A DNA stretch of 64,000 nt from Bacteroidota bacterium (lineage in GTDB: Bacteria > Bacteroidota > Bacteroidia > Bacteroidales > Prolixibacteraceae), in assembly GCA_023412195.1 (NCBI GenBank), contig JAEYNZ010000029.1, positions 1 through 64,000 of the forward strand, read 5' to 3'. The notes under the pieces are model-generated. The model did no database searches. It worked only from the letters and a program-made list of their open reading frames with translations, and had not been told where the DNA came from. This document shows, one piece after another, positions 47,101 to 53,542 of the stretch. Each line of letters starts with the position of its first letter. Position 1 is the stretch's first letter. A program made the translations under genes and the position numbers.

Positions 47101-48391
47101 GAATGCTGATGTTTTTTGCGCTCAGCTGATTGGCAATTGTAGATACAAACAAGGATTCAGCCCTGAAATGATGTTCGATGTCTTCAAGTTTAAGGTGATA
47201 ACCGGCAACCTGCATTTCAAGACCGTCGGCGTGAAACATTTTCTCAGGGTTTGCAGATGATGCTGAATCAAGTGCAAACCCTTCCAGGGTAATATCAACC
47301 GATTTTAATTGCTGCCTGTAGGAATCCGTATATGGCTGCCTGAAAATTTCCATATGTGCCCCATGCAGGAAAAATGTATCGACTTCCAGCTTCACCAGGT
47401 TATTTTGAACCAGGGAATAAAGGTCGAACTGGTTAAAGTCTTCTACCTGGAGTTGTTCAGGATTGCTTTTCTGGTAGAACCGTATGTTGGGATGATTGAA
47501 CTCCACAAAGCCGACTTTAATGCTGTCGCTCAGCGCAAAATGTGTAATGCTGCGACTTTTTATATAAACTTCGGGTACATTTACCTCAAAAAGGTTTTGT
47601 TCCGTATTCATTGAAAAAGGATACAAACGGTAATTTTTAATTTTTATATCCGTTGTTTTAAGCGAATACAGCAGGGTATCGATGTTTGAAACATGCAGGC
47701 TGTCGCCCATATCAATGCTGAAATGATTCATCCGGATCAGTACATCATCTGTTTGAAAGAGGCTGGTGCCTTTGGAAGCCATCTCTGAACTTGCATGGAA
47801 TCCAAGGATATCGACAGATACTTTTTCTGCCTGTGATATAAAGTTTGAGTCACCTGCAGCACTGTAAAAGCCAAAATTGGCCTCTTCAAATTCAATTCTG
47901 CTGATGGAAATTTCCTCAACAAAACCAAATAAAGGCCATAAATTTCCAATTGTGCCTTCAGAGATATTCAGGGAATCAATTTGCAGCAGCTCTTCACCCT
48001 CCAGTTTTATGGCAGGTTTTTGAATATTCATTTGCCTGCACGAGAATTTGTTATTGAAAAATAATTCACGCAGGTGAATACCATTCATGGCTATTTTTCC
48101 TGCACTGAAACTATAATGAATAAGATTCCCGCCTTCATCCGGATTAACGCTACCCGAAGGCTCAAGAGAGACCCCGCTTATTGAAACTGATAATGGGAAA
48201 ATCCCCCGTCGGATGTCTTCAATTGATAAGGTATATTCACCACCGGATTTTTCAGTGGCATAATCTGACATCTTTTTTGCTAAAAATGAAGGCATAACTA
48301 CCCAGATGGTGATCAGGACAGCCAGTATAATCAGCAGGGAGGAAGGGATCAGCCACCCCATCAGCTTCTGTATCTTTACTCTTACAGACAT
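44147..48391 (-). CDS. Giant AsmA/DUF748-like repeat protein
   Basis: This 1414-residue protein has one N-terminal membrane helix (about 14-35) and then only beta-rich sequence. Seven modules recur about every 175 residues, with starts near 102, 272, 450, 630, 806, 974 and 1146. Each has a phrase such as ISIEGFDFQKAY or ISFTGFDFDAAI, then NKPRLQVY or RRPDISLI, and a closing (L/I)xxPx strand (LELQPVF, LLYPLI, LEIMPF). The last 170 residues (GYLEPIQLDVLNHILRKSEP) are DUF748/AsmA-like. Such bridge-like proteins span the periplasm and are linked to lipid transport to the outer membrane. The fold is fairly sure; transport is inference. Confidence 0.78.
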   Translation of the reverse strand: MSVRVKIQKLMGWLIPSSLLIILAVLITIWVVMPSFLAKKMSDYATEKSGGEYTLSIEDIRRGIFPLSVSISGVSLEPSGSVNPDEGGNLIHYSFSAGKIAMNGIHLRELFFNNKFSCRQMNIQKPAIKLEGEELLQIDSLNISEGTIGNLWPLFGFVEEISISRIEFEEANFGFYSAAGDSNFISQAEKVSVDILGFHASSEMASKGTSLFQTDDVLIRMNHFSIDMGDSLHVSNIDTLLYSLKTTDIKIKNYRLYPFSMNTEQNLFEVNVPEVYIKSRSITHFALSDSIKVGFVEFNHPNIRFYQKSNPEQLQVEDFNQFDLYSLVQNNLVKLEVDTFFLHGAHMEIFRQPYTDSYRQQLKSVDITLEGFALDSASSANPEKMFHADGLEMQVAGYHLKLEDIEHHFRAESLFVSTIANQLSAKNISIQPVSTGANDIRTSINIECSKVNIQDLQFLKLYHGRILPASKIELVEPDVQLLYRLDKIKKQKKPGSGLLFEVVTDYMEGVYAENVLIKKGTLAIRNSEKEELKGYFESEFDFQLTDFSLDSSSVERSSNFFFASGFELQFSDYSMRLIDNLHKLNVEKVGISSQNGLVQIENLELQPVFDNLTAEKMRSMNHSELFRISVPNISLRNVDLNSAFFHKKLSISHFNISQPRFYFENFSSLKTENERQEISEVYQLLFNYVEDIDIRRFSIDGGLLTWINHTREGATTSFDNEFSASLENFRLNQAELDRQRLLFSENFEVSIKDQEFELSDNVHILRGSEILFSSARSMIKVKNALLYPLISSESYAGLRTTFQVDIPEISIEGFDFQKAYNSQEPEFRLLEINKPRLQVYVKSDEAKWLDSKSYRFPLPSFIESVKVNELKITEAQAVSYKVQGFNHSARANFFFDLRLPQLVLKNNEMKQVQVETENVLISVSGFKTPIDDIHNLVIKSIDFNRNNKSLQVSDLEIMPFTSTSQQNQFSIKAPQISFTGFDFDAAINNNNFVFNKIEARRPDISLIINQESKEDTLDFLQSLDLYPFVEHLVNQVQISQLNISDVNLDIKWPQKQFRNENINLAFNDILLSENQPAQNLLNSREFQISTTGLSVKSKDGLYEYSADSMIYNSAAHKVRLENLAIRPMIPKERFPLRDGYQKDVTNLNIAYAEIRGINERRWIQEQILDADLLELGPLKSEIYRNKRFPFDHNQRPQWPQDLIKELEQEFVFDSVRLLPSSIRYSELLGISEEPGFIEFNRLTLSGGTFSNIESINRQGGPLKVDAEAYLYDQARLWVQFTFNLTDADYLHTARGYLEPIQLDVLNHILRKSEPIAIEGGKLNRLEFDLSFNSRYSEGELFAGYNDLKIAVFEYSGEEVQKDRFTSFLANTLKVNSHNSGTDPVKIRHDRDEERSIISFWWKSLYSGIKSVIGI

Positions 48392-48512
48392 GGGGTAAAA
48401 ATGGTGATTTTTTTGATATAAAAGAATTTTTTAAAAGCGGCTTAAAAAATCCGGAAACATGATCATGTCAGAAATATTTTTATGCACAGCTTTCTTTTAA
48501 ACCCATTCTTGT

Positions 48513-48547
48513 TTTGAAAGTTAATTTAATTCATATTTTTACTTTTG
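48513..48547 (+). promoter_or_regulatory. Promoter of the ThuA-MFS unit
   Basis: TTTTG at about 48512-48516 and TACTTTTG at 48540-48547 match the Bacteroidota -33/-7 consensus with a 23-nt spacer. Transcription would start near 48554, about 12 nt before the ATG. Confidence 0.65.
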
Positions 48548-48566
48548 AAAGATAAATACGATAACC

Positions 48567-49283
48567 ATGAAACTGATTCTGACATGCACTCTATGTCTGG
48601 GAATGTTTTTTAATCTTCATGCCCAACCTGTAAAAATAATGCTTGTAACAGGCGGACATTCTTATGATACCCTGCAGTTTTTTCAGATGTTTGATGCTTT
48701 GGAGGAAGTTGAATATGAACATTACCTTCAGCCCTCGGCCAATCGTGCCATCGCTGACGGGCAGGCTGAGAAATTCGACGTGCTTGTGTTTTATGATATG
48801 TGGCAGCCGGTTTCAGATGAGGAAAAACAGGCTTACCTTGATCTGACCAGAAAGGGAAAACCATTTCTTTTTTTACATCATGCGCTGGTTTCTTATCAGC
48901 AGTGGAATGATTTTGAAGATATTATTGGGGGGAAGTATATAGAACGTAACCAGGATATTCCCTCAGATCAATTATCCACTTACCGTCACGATATATGGGT
49001 CGATGTTGAAGTAGCCGATCCTGACCATGACGCTACCAGGGGAATGAAAAATTTCAGGATCTTCGACGAGGTATATGGCAACTACAAGGTATCTTCCAAA
49101 GTGAAACCGTTGCTGAAAACAAACCATCCTGAGAGCAGCCCGGTTATTGGCTGGGAGAACAGGTATAACTCATCTGTTATCATTTTCCTGCAGCCTGGAC
49201 ATGATAAAAATGCTTATGAATCGGAAGATTACCGTAAGTTGATTTCACAATCGGTAAAATATCTGGCAGGTTTGCAAAAATAA
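48567..49283 (+). CDS. Secreted ThuA-domain protein
   Basis: After a signal peptide (CLGMFFNLHAQ) comes one ThuA domain, a glutamine-amidotransferase-like fold: IMLVTGGHSYDTLQFFQMF opens it, VLVFYDMWQPVSDEEK and PFLFLHHALVSYQQW follow, and PVIGWENRY and FLQPGHDKNAY close it. Family members occur in trehalose and other sugar use (3-keto sugars in some cases). The following MFS gene, 66 nt downstream, fits such a role. The chemistry is not proven. Confidence 0.88.
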   Translation: MKLILTCTLCLGMFFNLHAQPVKIMLVTGGHSYDTLQFFQMFDALEEVEYEHYLQPSANRAIADGQAEKFDVLVFYDMWQPVSDEEKQAYLDLTRKGKPFLFLHHALVSYQQWNDFEDIIGGKYIERNQDIPSDQLSTYRHDIWVDVEVADPDHDATRGMKNFRIFDEVYGNYKVSSKVKPLLKTNHPESSPVIGWENRYNSSVIIFLQPGHDKNAYESEDYRKLISQSVKYLAGLQK

Positions 49284-49349
49284 CAGCTATTACAAGAATT
49301 ACTTTCAGCAAAATTAAATGAAGTCATAAACTCTAAATCAAATCACGTT

Positions 49350-50705
49350 ATGAAAGAGGTAAATCAAAAAAGATTGTTTATTGCAAGTTGTCTTGCGCTA
49401 TTGGTTACAGCAATCACATTTGCCATAAGGGCAAGGATTGAAGGCGTTTTTACTGCTGATTATGGTTTGACACCCGAACAGGTTGGCCGTGCTTTTGCTC
49501 CTGCATTCTGGGGTTTTGCAGTCGCCATGTTTGCCGGGGGGTATTTCATCGACATCGTAAAAACCCGTACGGTTGTATGGATGGCATTTGGAATGCACCT
49601 GATCGGCATTGTTCTGTTGCTGATGGCCAAGGATTACACTTCGCTGTTCATTGCAAACGTGTTTATAGGCCTGGGCAACGGAAGTGTGGAAGCAGCTTGT
49701 AATCCACTGGTGACTACCATTTACCCCGACAGGAAGTCGAAGATGTTAAATCGTTTCCATGTGTGGTTCCCCGGTGGCATCGTTATAGGCAGTTTACTTG
49801 CAGCCCTTATAATCGACCAGCTTAATTTATCGTGGCAGGTACTGGTTGCATTGCTTTTTATCCCGCTTGCCATTTACGGTTATATGTTTTTGGGACAGCG
49901 TATTCCTGAAACCGAACGGGTTGCTTCGGGTGTGAGTTATAAGGAAATGTTGCGAAATGTAGGGGCGCCATTAACCATTACCCTTGCTGTAATATTTATG
50001 ATCCTGGTTGCCAATGTTCCTGCCATGTCTCATGCTATTACCAACAGCTACGAATTACCGCTGATCATCATTGGTGTCATTGCTGTATTAATTTTTGTCG
50101 AAGGAAAGGCAATGAATAAGATGACCCTTCTGTTCCCCTTTATTTTTGCCTGCATGCTGCTGACTGCTTCAACTGAGCTGGGCACTACCCAATGGATCAA
50201 CGCATTGCTTGCCAATAAAGGCGTTCATCCAATGATTATACTTGCAGTGGTTACCGGGTTAATGGCTGTGGGCCGTTATTTTGCCGGCGGATTGATACAC
50301 CGTCTTAATCCTCCGGGGGTGCTGTTAGGATCAGCTATTTTTTCTGTTGCCGGTTTACTGTTACTGAGTGTAACCAGCGGTGCGTTCATGACTGTTGTTT
50401 CTGCTGCAGTATTTGCTGTAGGTGTATGTTATTTCTGGCCTACCATGATTGGTGCTGCGGCTGAATATACTCCCAAAACAGGTGCTCTTGGAATGTCGAT
50501 ACTCGGGGGCGCTGGCTTTGTGGCAACATCCATGGTGTTGCCAATCATGGGTGAGTCCATTCAGACTGCCGGTCCGCAAATGACCCTCCGGAACCTGGCT
50601 ATTCTCCCAACAATCTTGATTTTCCTTTTTATAATCCTGTCAGTATGGGTAAAAAACAAAAAGAAAGCTGAAACTATCCCTACAAAAGGTGCGGTGATAC
50701 GATAA
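49350..50705 (+). CDS. MFS transporter next to ThuA
   Basis: A 451-residue permease with 12 membrane helices. Conserved spots are ARIEGVFTADYGLTPEQVG near the start, GLGNGSVEAACNPLVTTIYP in the middle of the first half, and NRFHVWFPGGIVIGSLL. The pattern resembles sugar MFS permeases of the FucP-like or nucleoside groups. The substrate is unknown; with ThuA upstream, a sugar or sugar derivative is likely. It ends at the terminator at 50736. Confidence 0.86.
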   Translation: MKEVNQKRLFIASCLALLVTAITFAIRARIEGVFTADYGLTPEQVGRAFAPAFWGFAVAMFAGGYFIDIVKTRTVVWMAFGMHLIGIVLLLMAKDYTSLFIANVFIGLGNGSVEAACNPLVTTIYPDRKSKMLNRFHVWFPGGIVIGSLLAALIIDQLNLSWQVLVALLFIPLAIYGYMFLGQRIPETERVASGVSYKEMLRNVGAPLTITLAVIFMILVANVPAMSHAITNSYELPLIIIGVIAVLIFVEGKAMNKMTLLFPFIFACMLLTASTELGTTQWINALLANKGVHPMIILAVVTGLMAVGRYFAGGLIHRLNPPGVLLGSAIFSVAGLLLLSVTSGAFMTVVSAAVFAVGVCYFWPTMIGAAAEYTPKTGALGMSILGGAGFVATSMVLPIMGESIQTAGPQMTLRNLAILPTILIFLFIILSVWVKNKKKAETIPTKGAVIR

Positions 50706-50735
50706 TTGATTAGCATTCATGTATAATATAATTGA

Positions 50736-50769
50736 AAGGTTGTCCTGGTATAAGGGGCAGCCTTTTTTT
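50736..50769 (+). terminator. Terminator of the ThuA-MFS unit
   Basis: AAGGTTGTCC pairs with GGGCAGCCTT (10 bp, two G-U) across a 9-nt loop and is followed by TTTTTTT, about 30 nt after the MFS stop. Confidence 0.85.
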
Positions 50770-51251
50770 ATAGGAATAAATACACTTGATTATATAAGTG
50801 TCGGACAGGTTGTTCAGCTCCATACTATATCCGCAGATAATAATCGAATACATGTTTGCAGTACCTTCATGATAGCGGTGACAAATTTTATTGGAAGTAA
50901 ACCAGGATACCGAAATTAGCCTATCCCCATATGGTATGTAATATTATCTCCAGAGTAAATTCAATTTAAACTCAGTTTAAACTCAATATAAACTCAATAT
51001 TAAGTCAATTATAATTGAATTTATATTGAGTTAATATTGTATTTGTATTGAATTTAAAATCTTTTGTTTTACCATAGTATCTGCAGCACGATGAAGATGA
51101 GCCCAGAATTTGTAACCAGGAATAGCTGATTTTTTATAATTTGTAACGTCACTGTGGATCAGCGTCCTGTTTATTTAATTTGAAAAAATCCGGATAAAGA
51201 CAGCAATTCATGAACAATAGGAGAATAAGATATGTTTTTATCCATAATTAA
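50770..51251. other. Gene-free stretch around palindrome copy 2
   Basis: Nothing codes here. A 66-codon open frame that begins at 50719 runs through the terminator and has no protein character. The only marked structure is the palindrome at 50963-51060; the rest is AT-rich spacer up to the superoxide dismutase promoter. Confidence 0.6.
50963..51060. repeat. Long palindrome built of 11-nt units, copy 2
   Basis: A 98-nt palindrome symmetric about 51011/51012. Of 49 facing positions I count 39 Watson-Crick and 2 G-T pairs, with no indel. The centre is the perfect TCAATTATAATTGA. The left arm consists of 11-nt units TCAATTTAAAC, TCAGTTTAAAC, TCAATATAAAC, TCAATATTAAG; the right arm of TGAATTTATAT, TGAGTTAATAT, TGTATTTGTAT, TGAATTTAAAA. 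Copy 1 at 284-399 has the same centre and register. It is upstream of sodB by about 190 nt from the promoter, and is not followed by a T-run. Its role is unknown. Confidence 0.88.
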
Positions 51252-51283
51252 TTTGGACAGATAAAAAGTGATTCTTATCTTTG
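51252..51283 (+). promoter_or_regulatory. Promoter of the superoxide dismutase gene
   Basis: TTTG at 51252-51255 and TATCTTTG at 51276-51283 fit the Bacteroidota consensus with a 20-nt spacer. The start of transcription should be near 51290, leaving a leader of about 45 nt. Confidence 0.8.
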
Positions 51284-51334
51284 TAAGAGACAAAAAAGTA
51301 TTTAAATAAAGTTTTTAAAAAAAGAGGAAGTAAT

Positions 51335-51934
51335 ATGGCATTTGAACTACCAGGATTAGGTTATGATTATTCAGCATTAGAACCCCATATTGATGCAAAG
51401 ACAATGGAGATTCACCATACGAAGCATCATCAGGCTTATACCGATAAATTGAATGAAGCGGTACAGGGGAGCGATCTGGAAGGAAAGAGTATTGAAGAGA
51501 TACTACGGAATGTTTCCAGTTATTCTGCTACCGTTCGGAACAACGGAGGAGGCTATTACAATCATAATTTATTCTGGAAAGTTATAGCTCCGGGTGGTTC
51601 AAGGGAACCAGGGGGTGAATTGAAAGATGCATTAAATGACACATTTGGTTCGTTAAATAATTTCCGGGAAGCTTTCACCCAGGCAGCTTTAACGCGCTTT
51701 GGTTCGGGTTGGGCTTGGTTGGTTCTTCAAAACGATAAACTGGTGGTTTCGTCCACGCCCAACCAGGATAATCCGCTTATGGATGTTGCAGAAGTTCAGG
51801 GAAAGCCTGTATTAGGCCTCGATGTATGGGAACATGCATATTACCTGAAATATCAGAACAGACGTGCGGACTATGCAAATGCTTTTTGGAATCTCATCAA
51901 CTGGGACGAAGTCACCAGGCGGTTTAAAGGTTAG
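51335..51934 (+). CDS. Superoxide dismutase, Mn-type or cambialistic
   Basis: All residues of the Fe/Mn family are present in 199 residues: metal ligands His27 (IHHTKHH), His77 (YYNHNLFW), Asp163 and His167 (LDVWEHAYY), and the gateway Tyr35. NNGGGYYNH has a Gly where Fe enzymes hold Gln, and Gln144 in PNQDNPL is where Mn enzymes hold it, so manganese or mixed use is more likely than iron alone. It dismutates superoxide in the cytoplasm. It is a single gene with a clear promoter and terminator. A weak GAGGAAG lies before the ATG. Confidence 0.95.
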   Translation: MAFELPGLGYDYSALEPHIDAKTMEIHHTKHHQAYTDKLNEAVQGSDLEGKSIEEILRNVSSYSATVRNNGGGYYNHNLFWKVIAPGGSREPGGELKDALNDTFGSLNNFREAFTQAALTRFGSGWAWLVLQNDKLVVSSTPNQDNPLMDVAEVQGKPVLGLDVWEHAYYLKYQNRRADYANAFWNLINWDEVTRRFKG

Positions 51935-51952
51935 TTGATTTTTGGTTTTTTT

Positions 51953-51979
51953 CCCCGGGGCACAGGTCCCGGGGTTTTT
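51953..51979 (+). terminator. Terminator of the superoxide dismutase gene
   Basis: CCCCGGG (51953-51959) pairs with CCCGGGG (51968-51974) around an 8-nt loop, and TTTTT follows. It starts 19 nt after the stop. Confidence 0.93.
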
Positions 51980-52080
51980 ATTGCCTTCTTTGATAATGTT
52001 ATGTTTAATAGAAGAATCAAATGAGAAAGTAATCACCATATTTTTTATATAATATAATTCAGTATCTGCAGGGGAATGAT

Positions 52081-52088
52081 TAACTTTG
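52081..52088 (+). promoter_or_regulatory. -7 element of the PAS-HTH gene
   Basis: TAACTTTG is a full match to TAnnTTTG. No TTG is seen at the -33 distance. Transcription would start near 52095, only about 10 nt ahead of the short upstream frame at 52105. Confidence 0.45.
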
Positions 52089-52104
52089 ACTTTTCAGGAG
52101 AGCC

Positions 52105-52143
52105 ATGAACCAGTTAAAGTCAGATTACGATGGAACCCAATGA
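52105..52143 (+). CDS. Possible 12-codon leader frame
   Basis: ATG at 52105, preceded by AGGAGAG, opens a 12-codon frame (MNQLKSDYDGTQ) that ends at TGA 52141-52143, overlapping the start of the PAS-HTH gene at 52130 in another frame. If translated it could couple to, or compete with, that gene. There is no conservation evidence, so this is a weak call. Confidence 0.25.
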   Translation: MNQLKSDYDGTQ

Positions 52144-53122
52144 CTCATCTGTTGATATTGACAGCCGGATTCGCAATCTGGAGTCAAAAATATCGTCATT
52201 AAAATTGGAACTTGAAGATGTTCAGTCTGCTTTCAGGGAAGAACAGGAGCAAAAGGTTTTTTACCAGATGGTGGCTGAATTTGCATTTGGATGGGAATTA
52301 TGGTTTGATCCATCGGGTGAGATTAAATATTGTTCCCCTTCAAGTTTTGATTTGACAGGTTATACTTCCAATGAAATTATGCAGGTTCCATCGCTATCCC
52401 AATTGCTGGTTTTCAGTGCTGACAGGGAAAAATTCGAATCATATATATCTGCTTCCGGAAACAGGATTATTTCAAATTCACCTCTGGAATTCCGCATGCT
52501 TACACGTACAAAGCAAATCCGCTGGTGTTCCATGCATGTTAAAAGTGTGTATAATAAGCAGGGGCGTTACCTTGGAATCAGAGCTTCCGTTCAGGATATT
52601 ACCCGGCTGAAAGGCGCTTACGGTCAAATAAATAATCTTTCAGCAGGTCGTGAAATTGAAAGCCGTAACAGGCAGCGGCTGAAATCGAAACTTGAAATGA
52701 AGGAAAGGGAACTGGTTTCATTTTTAATACAGTTATCTAAAAAAAATGAACTGATTGCCCTTGTAATTAAAAACCTGCACAATCAGTTAAAGGATTATCC
52801 AGGCAAGCAGCTTGAGAAAACCGAAAAACTGATACAGATGCTTGAGAAGGAGTCTGTTCAGTCATTGGATTGGGAAATGATCGATACCCAGCTCGAGAAA
52901 CTTCATCCGGGATTCCTGGAGCGGGCTGTTCAAAAACATCCTGTTTTGACAAGGAAGGATAAAAAGCTTTGTGCCTGCCTGCGCCTCGGATTGAACAGCC
53001 GTGAAATAGCAGGCCTTAGCAACCGTTCAACTAAAAGCGTAGAAATTGCAAGGGTGAGACTCCGTAAGAAATTGAAATTGCCGCATCAGATCAGGCTTAC
53101 CAATTACTTGCTCGAACTCTGA
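52130..53122 (+). CDS. PAS sensor regulator with LuxR-like HTH
   Basis: A coiled coil at the N-terminus (about 10-45) leads into one PAS/PAC region (about 50-160, with GEIKYCSPSSFDLTGYTSNE and YLGIRASVQDITRLK). A second coiled region (165-215) is followed by a C-terminal helix-turn-helix of the LuxR or Spo0A-like type (LCACLRLGLNSREIAGLSNR, then STKSVEIARVRLRKKL) at about 270-325. No kinase or receiver is present, so the PAS domain would act on DNA binding directly. The target is unknown. The start is the ATG that follows TTACG. Confidence 0.82.
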   Translation: MEPNDSSVDIDSRIRNLESKISSLKLELEDVQSAFREEQEQKVFYQMVAEFAFGWELWFDPSGEIKYCSPSSFDLTGYTSNEIMQVPSLSQLLVFSADREKFESYISASGNRIISNSPLEFRMLTRTKQIRWCSMHVKSVYNKQGRYLGIRASVQDITRLKGAYGQINNLSAGREIESRNRQRLKSKLEMKERELVSFLIQLSKKNELIALVIKNLHNQLKDYPGKQLEKTEKLIQMLEKESVQSLDWEMIDTQLEKLHPGFLERAVQKHPVLTRKDKKLCACLRLGLNSREIAGLSNRSTKSVEIARVRLRKKLKLPHQIRLTNYLLEL

Positions 53123-53489
53123 TACTTTATATTTTTTATTGTTCCTGTTTCCCAAATTTCCAGATTGTCATTTACACGATCTTTCATTATTCTGTCTGTT
53201 ATTTAAAACCTACAGCAAATCGATTTGTTTTAAAAAATAACAATTGATTTCATTCATGTTATTATTCCCGTATTTAGATTATTAAGATTTCTCAATTAGA
53301 GATATTCATGATTATTGTCGGGTCACTTAAGTGTTTTAACCCTTTAAATGATATTGATCAAGCAATGTTATATTCGTCAAACAAATTATGTAATGTTTAT
53401 TTTTATTATATTTAGTTTAGAATCAGCTTTTTAAATTAAAGTGATAGGTTTTTTATAAAAGTTATACTGGTAATGTTAGGTTTTAAATA
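53123..53489. other. AT-rich gene-free stretch
   Basis: No gene, repeat or clear hairpin is visible apart from a short ACTTAAGT palindrome near 53326. The stretch probably serves as leader and regulatory space for the DUF4954-glmS unit. Confidence 0.5.
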
Positions 53490-53520
53490 TTTGATTACAG
53501 GAAAAAACGCCATATTTTTG
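53490..53520 (+). promoter_or_regulatory. Promoter of the DUF4954-glmS unit
   Basis: TTTG at 53490-53493 and TATTTTTG at 53513-53520 match the consensus with a 19-nt spacer. The transcript should begin near 53527, about 16 nt before the ATG. Confidence 0.75.
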
Positions 53521-53542
53521 ATAACCAATTAAAAGTGAATTT

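Noticed and set aside
50719..50919. 66-codon open frame after the MFS gene
   Set aside because: It runs through the intrinsic terminator at 50736-50769 and has no protein-like composition.
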